Shown: positions 53,289 to 62,834, counted from the stretch's first letter. The stretch: DNA of 64,000 nt from Desulfoplanes formicivorans (GCF_001748225.1 NZ_BDFE01000017.1:62001-126000); one strand, 5' to 3'. The notes: generated from the sequence alone by a model not told the origin. Program-made: numbers and translations.

Positions 53289-53824
53289 GTTCTTTTCCGC
53301 TGGTTGTTATATGTCGATTCCCAATTGATATGGAAAAAACACACAATCATTTAGAGGAACCGATCATCAATGTAAATCATTATTAGCCTCCGCAGCCTAG
53401 AGACAGAACCGACTGCAGTGGTTTTGGCACATGTTTGTGGTCAGGACCGGGCGGCCTAAGCACATCGCCAATAGGATAGGCACGAAATAGGTGAACAGGG
53501 CGACTCAAAATATTTATAACCATTTCAATGCGATAAAAAATGAGAACTCGGAAATCTCAAGTCTTTCATGAAGATTTAAAACCTAAAGTATTAAATGAAT
53601 AATTGAAAATATTTTGTGGCTGATCATCATTTCGTCAAAAAAGATCTAAAAATTACGGTGCGCCCCAAACCGGCTGCAGGTACCTGCACGTGCTGCATGA
53701 GTCTTAAACTGGAACACAAAAGGAGCCCCCTGGTGTTCGTCACAGCCCCGTCTACCGGATGCTGCCAGATATCCAACGTCGGTACGTACCACACAGATCA
53801 ATGATGCTAACACACAATCTGGTG
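53289..53824. other. Upstream region of cheR without a recognisable gene
   Basis: About 540 bases between cheR and the CI-like repressor gene, AT-rich from 53500 to 53640. It should hold the promoter of the cheR group. A plus-strand frame at 53616-53804 (62 codons, cysteine pairs) has no ribosome site and is not supported. Confidence 0.6.
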
Positions 53825-54331
53825 TCATCCAACCCGTTCACCCTTTGCCTGGCGCTTTTGAAAGGCCGCAAATGTTTCCAGCATTTCGCTGCTCAGGGAA
53901 TCCATCTGCTTTTCCGTGAGCATGGCTCGGTGCAGCGCATTGATAATGTTTTCCAGGGATTCGGCATACTCGGTTTGGGACTCGAGGATTTCAATGGCCT
54001 GGGAAATAATGGCAGCCACATCAAAGGAACGTGGCTTGGGAGCAGGGTGGCGTGGGATTCGCGCGGCCCGTCCCCCAGATGTCCGCGAGGGAGGAGAGGG
54101 CAGTGGGTCGTCGGCCTGCTGGACCGGTTCCGAGCCAACCAGCCAGGCGCGGGACACTCCTGTTTCCCGACAGATCTTCTCAAACCAGGATTCAGGAATT
54201 TTTTGTTTCTTTTTCACGCTGCTCACGCCGGCAGGTGTGATGGCAAGAAATTTCGCCAGGGCTGAATCGGTTTGGGCATTAATGGCCCCAAGCATCCGCT
54301 GCCAGGTCTGATAAAAGGAAGTATTGGTCAT
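53825..54331 (-). CDS. Bacteriophage CI repressor-type DNA-binding protein
   Basis: A 168-residue protein whose first ~70 residues match the phage CI repressor N-terminal HTH (PF07022 type): a short helix, LAKFLAITPAGVSSVKKKQKIP, then WFEKICRETGVSRAWLVGSE. A low-complexity linker rich in proline, serine and arginine follows (QQADDPLPSPPSRTSGGRAA), then a helical tail (about 105-165) likely to oligomerise. There is no peptidase S24 domain, so it is not cleaved like LexA or lambda CI. The AT-rich region directly upstream has inverted repeats that could be its operators. No other phage gene is seen. Confidence 0.85.
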   Translation of the reverse strand: MTNTSFYQTWQRMLGAINAQTDSALAKFLAITPAGVSSVKKKQKIPESWFEKICRETGVSRAWLVGSEPVQQADDPLPSPPSRTSGGRAARIPRHPAPKPRSFDVAAIISQAIEILESQTEYAESLENIINALHRAMLTEKQMDSLSSEMLETFAAFQKRQAKGERVG

Positions 54332-54404
54332 GGTACTGCCAGAGAGCTAAAGGAGAAGTGCACAAATGCAATCACGGATAAGTGGCGTTTGTCTATCTCA
54401 AAAA

Positions 54405-54419
54405 GTTAACTTTATCAAC
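54405..54419. promoter_or_regulatory. Operator-like repeat upstream of the CI-like gene
   Basis: GTTAACTTTATCAAC, 74 bases before the start codon of the CI-like gene, matches the perfect repeat at 54875-54889 in 13 of 15 positions and has GTT/AAC outer arms. Confidence 0.5.
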
Positions 54420-54454
54420 TTAAAAATATGATTTATCTGTGGAGACTGGAAATA

Positions 54455-54478
54455 GTTAATTCAGCGCATGAATTTAAC
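54455..54478. promoter_or_regulatory. Operator-like inverted repeat
   Basis: GTTAATTC and GAATTTAAC face each other over 7 bases; one unpaired T apart, the arms match. Confidence 0.45.
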
Positions 54479-54874
54479 CTGGGACAGGATGGTTGATTAA
54501 CTTAATTCGGTCTGTTTGTCCGTAGCGGTCTGCCTTGACAGAAACACCAAAGCGTCTGGTGCTCCAGGTTGATGACCGACCATCTGTCTGCCAGTCAATG
54601 GATCTCCCATACAATGAATCAGGTGGTACATGTCCTGGTTCACAGCATTTTCCAGTGCCTTGCCTTGCACAGGTATTCGGGTGGGTTAATGGAAAACTCA
54701 ACCTGATGCTTTAAGTTTATCTGTTTACCTGTTCCTTGAACTTTTTGAAAGTATTTCCCCGAAACATGCCGATTTTCTGCTGGCAGATTGCCATTGGCAA
54801 AAGACACGGGGTACTGATAGAGGCTTGATTACCAAGTCCATGTTCCGGTTGAAAAGCGTATATCCAACAGCCTT

Positions 54875-54889
54875 GTTAATCTTATTAAC
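54875..54889. promoter_or_regulatory. Operator-like perfect inverted repeat
   Basis: GTTAAT-CTT-ATTAAC has perfectly matching 6-base arms. A second pair with the same arms, GTTAAT and ATTAAC, spans 54907-54930 with a 12-base spacer, and GTTAAC recurs at 54949. Confidence 0.5.
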
Positions 54890-55310
54890 TTAAACTGCTT
54901 GTATGAGTTAATCAATCCTGAGATATTAACTTAATTTAATCTCGATTAGTTAACCCAAAAATCCTGATTTAACAGGGTTTTCCCTGAGCTTTCCACTTTT
55001 CTCTGACAGCGCATGGACAAACAGCCTGCCGTCTCCGTGGTTGTGTTGCGCAGGATCAGGTATGTTGCAGTCATGGATTCAAAAAACTAACATCTTGAAA
55101 TAGAAATATATTTTTCTTGACACGCTTTGCTTGTGACTCACCCTGGTACAACGCTTATCTGTATTGTGCCTCCATTTCTTGTCTCCGGTATCTGTTGGTG
55201 ACATTGTCCCGATTGAAAACCCAATCTTTTACTTGAAATTTCATAAACCTTTTTTGTTCATTCTTTACTTTATGTTTTTGCACAGACCTGGGAGAGACGC
55301 ATGATTTTTC

Positions 55311-55360
55311 CACCCCAAAACAGGATGGTTGTCATGCGCATTTTGTCTGTTTTGGGGGTG
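55311..55360. repeat. Inverted repeat (13-base arms)
   Basis: CACCCCAAAACAG faces CTGTTTTGGGGGTG over 23 bases; the match is complete except for one extra G in the right arm. Confidence 0.75.
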
Positions 55361-55460
55361 CGCTGATCCGGATGATCACCATATTTGCAAAAGTCACCAT
55401 GTCTGGCTGCTGACCCTGCAGTGTGGCCGGCTCGTTGATCGCGCATCAGCACCCAGACGG

Positions 55461-55520
55461 CCAAATGTTCAGGCCTCGCATCCGGTTGCCAATAATCGGA
55501 TGCGAGGCCTGAACATTTGG
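55461..55520. repeat. Perfect 24-bp inverted repeat with 12-base loop
   Basis: CCAAATGTTCAGGCCTCGCA plus TCCG is exactly complementary to the right arm at 55497-55520. The loop is GTTGCCAATAAT. There is no T-run beside it. Confidence 0.9.
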
Positions 55521-55573
55521 GAAGCGGACCCAATGGATGATGTGGTCAAGAAGGTGTCAGCTGTCCACCCGAA

Positions 55574-55618
55574 CCGGGGGTACAGGAATACCCCGGCCTG
55601 ATCTGGTCGGGGTATTCC
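55574..55618. terminator. Overlapping alternative hairpins after the kinase gene
   Basis: GGAATACCCCG (55585-55595) pairs exactly with CGGGGTATTCC (55608-55618). Its TACCCCGG part can instead pair with CCGGGGGTA at 55574. It lies 24 bases beyond the stop of the minus-strand kinase gene and may end its transcript, though a T-run is missing. Confidence 0.5.
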
Positions 55619-55641
55619 CTGCTAGCATCAAGGTATCTGTA

Positions 55642-57183
55642 TCAGACGGACAGAATGGATGGGGATTCGTCCAGCTCCAGTATGGGGGAAAAGGCCAGGG
55701 TGACAGTGGTTCCCACTCCCTTCTGGCTTTGCAGGTCAATGGTTCCTCCGAACTCTTCCACTGCCTTGCGGATCATGGGAAGCCCCAGACCATATCCCTT
55801 GGATTTGGTGGTATGAAAAGGGCTGAACGCCATTTCGATCTCATCTTCGGACATGCCCACGCCCTTGTCGGCTATCACCACAAACACCTTGTCCTGGTCA
55901 AAGCCGGTGGTGATATCGATCCTTGCCCCATCCGGTGTTGCCTCCATGGCATTTTTGACAATATTCAAGATGCATTGCTTGAGAATATCCATCTTACCCT
56001 TGAGCATGGGGATATCATCCTTGAGTTCCACATGAAAGGTATGTCCCCGCAGGTTGTAGCCGATGTCAATCAATTCCAGGGTTTCCTTGACCACCTCGTT
56101 CATGTCCACTTCTCCGAATTCCTTGGCATCCCGGCGGGTGAAATTGAGGATATTCTGGAGCACGGCATCAAGCTTGCCCGTTTCTTCATCAATGATCCGG
56201 ATTTTGGAGCGTTCCTTTTCCGAAAGATGGGGGGATTTGAGAAGGGATTTGGTAAACCCCCCAATAACGCACAGGGGATTGCGGATTTCATGGGCCAGAT
56301 ACATGGACATGGAGGCCATGATGGACAGTTTTTCCTTTTCCTGGGCCTGCTTTTCCTTGTGCGTGCGCGAGGTAATGTCCCTGCGCATGACCAGGACCTG
56401 GGCCAGCTCTCCCTGGGCATTGAACATGGGATAGGAATAGACGCGATAATACAGCAGGTGCCCATCCTCACTCACACGGGTAATGAGGGATTCGGCTTTC
56501 TGCTTGGTGAACAGGGTGGTTGCCACCGGACATTGGGGATCCCTTCTGGAGCAAAAGGGACTGCCCCCGGGTAATGATTGGGCATCCCAGCAATGCTTGC
56601 CCACAATATCTTCCTTGCTCTTCCTGATCCTGTGGGCAACATTGTCATTGAGGTCCACTATCCGATAATCCTTGTCCAGCAGAAGGATGTCCTCCCGGAT
56701 GTTCCCGATGATGGCGTCCAGCAGGGTCTGATGACGATTCAGATCCACCTTGCAGTGGGAAGCCGTCTGAAACATGTTGTGCAAACCGCAAAAGAAAATG
56801 GACGTGTCATGGTCCAGAAAGGAAACACTGTCCGGCAGAGCCTTGCGTATCTGGGAGGACTTGAACTTGAATCCGGAAACATCCACCAGCAGGTTGATGT
56901 CGGGATGTTTGTCCAGCATGGTTTCCCATGAAGTATACAGGGGAACATTGAGACTCTGCACATAGGAGCGTTTTGACGGGGCATTATCCTGGCTGGCAAG
57001 GGTAATGGCCACAAGACGCAAGGGAGGGAGAAAGTCCTGATATTCCTTGGACGCTATGAGATCAAGGATGGTTGTGAATCCGGCACCGGTCCCCAGAAGA
57101 CCGATACGAAATTCAAAGTCTTCAATTTCCCACAAACAGAAATCGTTTTTGCCCATGCTGTTCGTGTTCATCGTGTCGGTCAT
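55642..57183 (-). CDS. Soluble histidine kinase with a Rossmann-like N-terminal domain and a cysteine-rich PAS domain
   Basis: In this 513-residue kinase without membrane segments residues about 25-145 have a dinucleotide-binding look (FRIGLLGTGAGFTTILDLIA; then HPDINLLVDVSGFK and SVSFLDHDTSIFF), like an oxidoreductase NAD domain. A PAS domain (about 165-275) contains HCWDAQSLPGGSPFCSRRD plus QCPV, a cysteine group that could bind metal or sense redox state. HisKA has His298 in YLAHEIRNPLCVIGG; HATPase_c ends with GYGLGLPMIRKAVEEFGG. Sensing NAD(H) or a redox state is inference. It is last of an operon with the 58-residue protein and the PEP-synthase-like gene. Confidence 0.88.
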   Translation of the reverse strand: MTDTMNTNSMGKNDFCLWEIEDFEFRIGLLGTGAGFTTILDLIASKEYQDFLPPLRLVAITLASQDNAPSKRSYVQSLNVPLYTSWETMLDKHPDINLLVDVSGFKFKSSQIRKALPDSVSFLDHDTSIFFCGLHNMFQTASHCKVDLNRHQTLLDAIIGNIREDILLLDKDYRIVDLNDNVAHRIRKSKEDIVGKHCWDAQSLPGGSPFCSRRDPQCPVATTLFTKQKAESLITRVSEDGHLLYYRVYSYPMFNAQGELAQVLVMRRDITSRTHKEKQAQEKEKLSIMASMSMYLAHEIRNPLCVIGGFTKSLLKSPHLSEKERSKIRIIDEETGKLDAVLQNILNFTRRDAKEFGEVDMNEVVKETLELIDIGYNLRGHTFHVELKDDIPMLKGKMDILKQCILNIVKNAMEATPDGARIDITTGFDQDKVFVVIADKGVGMSEDEIEMAFSPFHTTKSKGYGLGLPMIRKAVEEFGGTIDLQSQKGVGTTVTLAFSPILELDESPSILSV

Positions 57184-57212
57184 GGTCAGAGCTCTTGGAT
57201 CAGGTCACGGGG

Positions 57213-57389
57213 TCATGGTTTCCGGTTGTCCAAACGGTATTTGGTTACTCCGGCCAGAATACCGCACACAAAACCCGTCAGCAGGGCGCGCAGGGGATGC
57301 ATGCCGAACCATCCGGCAATAAGACCGATGGAACCGCCCAGAAGAAGACCGCGCATGACAGCCTGACCAAGTTCGTTATTTTGTTGCAT
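57213..57389 (-). CDS. 58-residue membrane protein between PEP-synthase-like and kinase genes
   Basis: Starting at ATG 57389 (AGGA 9 bases upstream), the frame encodes MQQNNELGQAVMRGLLLGGS followed by a second hydrophobic stretch with Gly-Trp-Phe-Gly, ending KYRLDNRKP. Two short hydrophobic helices (about 12-27 and 34-50) with glycines and a basic C-terminus are predicted. It fits the gap between two same-strand genes (104 bases after the PEP-synthase-like gene, 29 bases before the kinase). It resembles small AtpZ-like or holin-sized proteins in form only; I know no family for it. Confidence 0.65.
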   Translation of the reverse strand: MQQNNELGQAVMRGLLLGGSIGLIAGWFGMHPLRALLTGFVCGILAGVTKYRLDNRKP

Positions 57390-57493
57390 GATTCAGTCCT
57401 GATAATGTGTACAAGGCATGAAAAACATTCGCATCCATCAAGCAGAAAACGCATATCATTCCTAGAGCATCCCAAGGGCCGTGTCCAGATACG

Positions 57494-60226
57494 TCAGGAC
57501 CGTCTCTCTGACGCGTCTCGTGCTTTGCCTTCCGTCCCCGAGGGGGCCTTTTCCCGGTACATCTCAAGCACCGTTTCAATATCTTGAAGGATCTTCTCCC
57601 GATACTGGGCAACAACGGTTTCATTAGACATGATCATGTCCAATTGTCGGGTATGCAGGAGCAGGTAGCCGAGAATCATCAACCGGGTTTCAAGAAACGA
57701 CTGTTCGTAATCGTCCATGCGCGCGAACAGGGCGTCTTCCCGGACTCTTGTCCGAAAATCGTAGCGCTCCAGAATTTCTCCGATAAAGGCAGCCCGCCGG
57801 ACTTTTCTTGCATGATCAGCAGCCCCTCCCTTGAACTGGAATCGGAGATAGTTTTCCCGAACCCGTTCTCCCACCAACCCCTCGATGCTGGTAAAATGAT
57901 ATCCGAATCGCGACTGCAGATTGCAAAAGTGCTTGGAAATCATGAAATAATTGCGATTGGTAAAATCCGAGGCAACGGCCGGATTGAGCTGTGGGTTGGT
58001 GGCTGATTGCATCATCACGTTCATGAATCCCTTTCGATCCAGGCTGGGAGGACCTTCCCAGGGAATGGCCACACAACCCTTCCAGATGGCCAGCATGGGA
58101 ATGGAAGCAATATTGTCCAAATCCACGTATTTCCCGCGAACTTCATGCTTGAATCCGTCATCCAGGTTGATGATCCACCATTGCAGGGGCACCTTTGCCT
58201 TCAGCTGTTTGCTCGAACGGGGAGAAAATGGGTTGGCCTTGCCGAAATCGAACATCTCCTGGACGGATTTTTCATGAGCAAACCGGGTGATGTCATGATA
58301 GGTCCGGCATGAGGACGGTTTGAAATCAAGGGAGTCAGGATCAAGAAGATGCAGGGGCAGGATATGCCGGGAGACATTCTTGAGGGTGTTGTAGACCGGG
58401 CTGCCCTGCATCAGGGAGGCATGGGGCACGCGGTCCTTGAGCAGGGCTTCAACCCTTCCCGGATAAATGGTCCGGCCGTCGGCATCCAGGGTGATTTCCT
58501 GACCGTTTTGAAGAATGGAGGTGGCGTCCTTGACCCCGAACAACGCGGGGACGCCAAACTCCCGGGCCACATTGGCCAAGTGACCGGCCACGCTGCCGTG
58601 TTCGGTAATCACTCCCCGAGCCTTGCCCAGAACCGAGGCCCATCTGGGCAGTGAGCGAGAGGAAACCAGCACGGCATTCTCCGGAAAAAGCAGGATGTCC
58701 ACGTCCTTGTGAACGATGAACACCTTGCCGCTGCTCACGCCGACACTGGCCGTGCTCCCGCCGGTGCAAAGGGGTTCCACTCCCGGAGAGATCCTTGCTG
58801 CTTCGGAAACGGCTGGGGAAGACGCATGCTGCTTGAGGGGACGGCTTTGGAGCAGGAAAATCCGATCTTCTGTATCAATGGACCATTCCACATCCTGGGG
58901 TTGTCCGTAATGCGACTCAATGAGATCGGCCAGACGTGCCAGCTCGCTTGCTTCATCATCGGAAACGGATTGGAGGGAGCAGGTAACGTCATCAAGATCT
59001 TCGCGGCGAACGCCTTCGCCTTCGTCACAGGACAATTTCTGATTCTGGGCCCGGATGTCCTTGTGCAGAACCGGGTGGGGGGGGATTTTGTCCACAACAA
59101 GCTGATCCGTTGCCACGGAACCGTCGACCACGGATTTACCCAGTCCCCAGACCGAATTGATGTACACGTTTTTATCCCTGATATCCAAGGGGTTTCTCGT
59201 GTACATGACCCCTCCGGCGCGTGCGGGAACCATGACCATGCACCCGACACACATGGGAACGTCCTCGTCTCTGATGCCCCGATTGTATCGATAGGTAAGG
59301 GCCCTGAGGGAGTACTTGCTGGCCACGATATCCTTGTAGGCCTGAATGATGTTTTCCCGTTCCACATTGAGTTCGGACCGGTACTGACCGGCAAAGGATG
59401 TATCGGCCATGTCCTCGCCCAATGCACTGGAACGCAGGGAAACCCGGCTGGGAGTGCCGACCTTCTCGCAAAGATGATCATAGGCATCCAGGATCGCCGA
59501 TTCCAATTCCTCGGGAACGGATGCCCTGGCAATGAGCCCCTGTATCTGAGCGCTGACCTCGAACAGATTGGTCGGGTTGCCATCCGCCAGACATGCCCTG
59601 GAGGCACCATCATCCTGCTCGTCGTTGCCACCAACAGCATCAATGGGAGTGGCCTGGATGAGGCAATTGACCCGATCCTGAAGACCCTGATGGTTCATGA
59701 AAAGATGGTACCCGCGCGTGGTGACCACGAATCCATCGGGAACACGCAGGTGCAGGCGGTTTTTGAGCTCACCGAGATTGGCCATCTTGCTTCCCACCTG
59801 ATCGGCCGATTCCTTGGTGATTTCGGAAAACTTCAGGATGAGCCGGTCACCGGCAACAGGCCCGGCAGACATCAAGTGTCCTGACACCTTGTGCTGAATC
59901 TCCTTGAAAACGATTTTCAGCCCCTGATAGTCCTCCGGATTGAGCTCGCACAGGTTGTGAATGATCCGATAGACATTGGTTGAAATGGCCGTACATCGGG
60001 ATCTGATAAAGGACATGCCAAAGGGACGGTTGCCTTGCAGGGCCTCTTCCATGTCCGTCATCAGCTCCAGGGTCTTGTTGTTGGCCGCCAGCAGCTGCCT
60101 GAAGGCATGATACCGGGTCTTGAACACATGGGCCTGGGATTCTTCGTCCGGAACATCCTTGGGGTCCCGTGATCTCCGGGTCAAAAGGGCGGCTATGCGC
60201 CGCATAAAGGCATTAAGTGATTGCAT
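57494..60226 (-). CDS. PEP/pyruvate-binding (PEP synthase-like) protein lacking the C-terminal barrel
   Basis: A 910-residue cytoplasmic protein. After ~125 novel residues comes the ATP-grasp-like PPDK_N domain (LGELKNRLHLRVPDGFVVTT, RVSLRSSALGEDMADTSFAGQY, QPQDVEWSIDTEDRIFLLQSRP). The swivelling phosphohistidine domain (about 495-590) has His549 in EHGSVAGHLANVAREFGVPA. PEP synthase and PPDK then have a PEP-binding TIM barrel; here the last ~310 residues are different (a region with WIINLDDGFKHEV, helical at the end). It could phosphorylate its own His, but pyruvate/PEP may not be the partner. ATG 60226 gives MQSLNAFMRRI; the upstream extension is unlikely. Confidence 0.85.
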   Translation of the reverse strand: MQSLNAFMRRIAALLTRRSRDPKDVPDEESQAHVFKTRYHAFRQLLAANNKTLELMTDMEEALQGNRPFGMSFIRSRCTAISTNVYRIIHNLCELNPEDYQGLKIVFKEIQHKVSGHLMSAGPVAGDRLILKFSEITKESADQVGSKMANLGELKNRLHLRVPDGFVVTTRGYHLFMNHQGLQDRVNCLIQATPIDAVGGNDEQDDGASRACLADGNPTNLFEVSAQIQGLIARASVPEELESAILDAYDHLCEKVGTPSRVSLRSSALGEDMADTSFAGQYRSELNVERENIIQAYKDIVASKYSLRALTYRYNRGIRDEDVPMCVGCMVMVPARAGGVMYTRNPLDIRDKNVYINSVWGLGKSVVDGSVATDQLVVDKIPPHPVLHKDIRAQNQKLSCDEGEGVRREDLDDVTCSLQSVSDDEASELARLADLIESHYGQPQDVEWSIDTEDRIFLLQSRPLKQHASSPAVSEAARISPGVEPLCTGGSTASVGVSSGKVFIVHKDVDILLFPENAVLVSSRSLPRWASVLGKARGVITEHGSVAGHLANVAREFGVPALFGVKDATSILQNGQEITLDADGRTIYPGRVEALLKDRVPHASLMQGSPVYNTLKNVSRHILPLHLLDPDSLDFKPSSCRTYHDITRFAHEKSVQEMFDFGKANPFSPRSSKQLKAKVPLQWWIINLDDGFKHEVRGKYVDLDNIASIPMLAIWKGCVAIPWEGPPSLDRKGFMNVMMQSATNPQLNPAVASDFTNRNYFMISKHFCNLQSRFGYHFTSIEGLVGERVRENYLRFQFKGGAADHARKVRRAAFIGEILERYDFRTRVREDALFARMDDYEQSFLETRLMILGYLLLHTRQLDMIMSNETVVAQYREKILQDIETVLEMYREKAPSGTEGKARDASERRS

Positions 60227-60785
60227 GGATAGGTCAGGTTTCTCAAAAGCGTTGCAAAAAATAAAACAACACAGCACAACCCTTCCATTTTCATGCCGTG
60301 CGAGAAACAAGGAGGGTACGATTACGAGCAGCAATCCAGGGCCTGTCTTGCCGGGCTGCAGACCCGCCTGGATGTGTCATCACCCCTTGAATGATTCTGT
60401 CAGCTATCTTTACAGTCTGTAAAACCGAAAAAAGCCCCTTTGCAAGGGTGATTGTCAAGACATGTTTCCACCTCTTCCTGGCATTATTCCCTGTCCTGCC
60501 TGGCGTCCAGCCCTGTGTGACGCCTTTTGTGTTCCCTGTTGAGCCTCGTGGCGAGCATTGCCTCTTTCCGTTTGGGAAACGATCTCCAACGCTTTTTCGA
60601 AAAAAAACAAAAGGGAGTGTCGTACGAAAAAACATGTATTTCGTATGGATAGAATGATCCCTGCGATCTCTTGCATCCATTGGCCAGCTGGACTCCCGGT
60701 CTTGGCATACCGGTTGCTCATTATGGAGCGAATTGTTCCGCTTTTCACAAATCATGTTCAGACAGCACGGGATGACGATTAGGCC
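60227..60785. other. Divergent intergenic region between PEP-synthase-like and Cache-kinase genes
   Basis: About 560 bases that should hold promoters for both directions. Open frames here are short and lack ribosome sites. No hairpin or other structure stood out. Confidence 0.6.
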
Positions 60786-62447
60786 ATGGAAAACAACCAA
60801 TTCAGAAAACTCGGAGCCAAAATCACCGGGCTTACCGTGGGGTTCTCGGTCATTCCCCTGCTGCTTCTCGGCATTACCATCTATTATCAGTTCAGCAAAA
60901 CCTACACGGCCAAGATCACCGAGAACCTGGCTACCCTGGTAACCAACAAGGCACGGGCCCTGGATCTCTTTCTGGATGAAAGGATCGCCCAACTCAGGAT
61001 CATTGCCGGAACCCAACCCTATGCCAAGGTCAGTCAGGCCGAACATCTGGAAGACATCCTCCGGATCATCCGGCAGGGATCGGAATCGTTCATTGATCTG
61101 GGTGTCATTGATCAGCAGGGCAACCACGTCGCCTATTGCGGTCCCTACAATCTCCAGGGAATCAATTACAAAAACGAAAAGTGGTTCCACGAAGTCATGG
61201 CCAGAGGAGTGTACGTGAGTGATGTCTTCATGGGTTTTCGAAAATTTCCCCATCTGATCATCGCGGTCATGTATCGGGAGGGAAACACCAGCTGGATACT
61301 GCGGGCAACCATTGACTCGGGAGTTTTCGAATCCCTGGTTCGCTCCATCCAGCAGGGTACCCATGGGGACGCCTATCTGGTCAATGCAGCCATGCAGTTT
61401 CAAACCACACCCCGATTCGGTCTGACATCTTCCCTCAAGGATCATCTTGGCACACCTTCCCGTTTTTCCGGTCCACGCATCATTGCAACCTCTTCCCCCT
61501 CGGGAGACAGCCTTTTCGGACTGCAATGGCTCCAACGCAAGGACTGGATGCTCATTGTTCGCGAAGACCCCAAGGAGGAACTCTCTCCTTTGCTGCGTAC
61601 CCAGCATTATGTCCTCGCCACCGGACTTGCGGGCATGCTGATCATCCTCATGGGGACCCTGATCCTGACCCGGCTCATGATCCGTCAGCTCATGCGTGCT
61701 GAACAGGAAAAGGCCCTGCTCGACGAGAGTCTGCTGCAGTCCAGCAAGATGGCCGCCCTGGGCAAGATGGCTGCCGGTGTTGCCCACGAAGTGAACAATC
61801 CCCTGGCCGTGATCAAGGAAAAGGCCGGCTGGATTCGCGATCTTCTGGAAGAGGAAGATGTCAAAAATAGCGAAAATTTCCAGGAATTCAGAGATTCCGT
61901 GGACAAAATTGAAACCCACGTGGATCGCGCCAAAAAAGTTGTTCACCGGTTGCTCGGGTTTGCCCGGAGGATGGAACCCCTGCGCGAAAAAGTGGATGTG
62001 AATGCGGTTCTTGAACAGACCCTCTCCTTTCTGGAAAACGAGGCCAAATACCGCAATATCAGCATCACCACCAGCATGCAGCAGAATCTCCCGCGCATTC
62101 TCAGCGATACCTCCCAGTTGCAGCAGGTTTTTCTGAATATCCTGAACAACGCCATCGACGCCATTGGCAAGGGTGGTGACATCTCCATCAGCACCCAGGC
62201 CGATCTGCGAACCAAGGAGCTTCACGTGACCATTACCGACAGCGGTCCGGGCATTCCCCGGGACATCGAGAAAAAGATCTTTGATCCCTTTTTCACCACC
62301 AAACAGGTGGGCAAGGGAACCGGGCTCGGTCTGGCCATCAGTTACAGCATTATTGACAAGCTCGGCGGTACCTTGCGCCTTGAAAATGCCCGGAACAAAG
62401 GTGCTTCGTTCATCATAACCCTACCTCTGACCCCTCAGGAAGGATAG
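60786..62447 (+). CDS. Cache-domain sensor histidine kinase
   Basis: In this 553-residue membrane kinase TM1 (about 13-35) and TM2 (about 278-300) enclose a dCache-like periplasmic domain ([40 protein letters not shown]). A coiled-coil HisKA with His334 ([15 protein letters not shown]) and HATPase_c ([29 protein letters not shown]) follow. There is no HAMP of usual length and no receiver domain. Four bases separate it from a single-domain receiver, with two more receivers behind, so the kinase probably phosphorylates several of them. Confidence 0.94.
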   Translation: MENNQFRKLGAKITGLTVGFSVIPLLLLGITIYYQFSKTYTAKITENLATLVTNKARALDLFLDERIAQLRIIAGTQPYAKVSQAEHLEDILRIIRQGSESFIDLGVIDQQGNHVAYCGPYNLQGINYKNEKWFHEVMARGVYVSDVFMGFRKFPHLIIAVMYREGNTSWILRATIDSGVFESLVRSIQQGTHGDAYLVNAAMQFQTTPRFGLTSSLKDHLGTPSRFSGPRIIATSSPSGDSLFGLQWLQRKDWMLIVREDPKEELSPLLRTQHYVLATGLAGMLIILMGTLILTRLMIRQLMRAEQEKALLDESLLQSSKMAALGKMAAGVAHEVNNPLAVIKEKAGWIRDLLEEEDVKNSENFQEFRDSVDKIETHVDRAKKVVHRLLGFARRMEPLREKVDVNAVLEQTLSFLENEAKYRNISITTSMQQNLPRILSDTSQLQQVFLNILNNAIDAIGKGGDISISTQADLRTKELHVTITDSGPGIPRDIEKKIFDPFFTTKQVGKGTGLGLAISYSIIDKLGGTLRLENARNKGASFIITLPLTPQEG

Positions 62448-62451
62448 TTTC

Positions 62452-62832
62452 ATGGATGCCATTCGCGTACTCATAGTCGATGACGAACCGGATTTGCTCG
62501 AGACCATGGTGAAACGGTTGAACAGACGGGGACTGGAGGTCACGGGCGTGGATAATGGTGAAAAATGTCTGGAATACCTGCGCACCAACAAGACAGATGT
62601 GGTTGTTCTGGACGTTAAAATGCCCGGAAGAGATGGGCTGGAAATCCTTGAGGAAATCAGAAAAATGCATCCGTTTGTCCAGGTACTCATGCTCACCGGT
62701 CATGCCTCGGTCCGTTCCGGCGAGCGGGGCATGGCCCTGGGTGCCTTTGACTACATGATGAAGCCTGTTTCCATTGACGAACTACTGGAGAAAATCCGTC
62801 AGGCATGGATCAAAACCCGGAGCCGGAGCTAG
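62452..62832 (+). CDS. Single-domain response regulator (receiver 1 of 3)
   Basis: A 126-residue CheY-like receiver with the acidic pair DD (10-11), phosphoacceptor Asp54 in VVVLDVKMPGRDG, Thr/Ser in MLTGHAS and Lys in YMMKPVS. It has no output domain, so it acts as a phosphorelay or binds a partner. It starts 4 bases after the kinase stop and ends 2 bases before the next receiver. Confidence 0.95.
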   Translation: MDAIRVLIVDDEPDLLETMVKRLNRRGLEVTGVDNGEKCLEYLRTNKTDVVVLDVKMPGRDGLEILEEIRKMHPFVQVLMLTGHASVRSGERGMALGAFDYMMKPVSIDELLEKIRQAWIKTRSRS

Positions 62833-62834
62833 CC

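Larger units (their letters stand above)
54332..55641. other. Long AT-rich non-coding region with operator-like repeats and hairpins
   Basis: About 1.3 kb without a convincing gene, by far the longest in the window. The part to about 54960 is rich in GTTAA/TTAAC words; the part from 55311 to 55620 has three strong inverted repeats. Frames at 54474-54701, 55270-55533 and 55329-55601 lack ribosome sites and sensible composition. Confidence 0.7.

Noticed and set aside
53616-53804. 62-codon frame with cysteine pairs
   Set aside because: No ribosome site, no recognisable domain, and located in an AT-rich promoter-like region.
55270-55601. Two overlapping frames of 87-90 codons
   Set aside because: They coincide with the inverted repeats, which explains their openness on both strands, and have no coding signals.
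53825-55641. Prophage or integrated element
   Set aside because: Apart from the CI-like regulator there is no integrase, structural gene or attachment-site duplication; neighbouring genes are normal.
60291-62225. 644-codon minus-strand open frame
   Set aside because: Antisense to the Cache-type kinase, with no ribosome site or motif.
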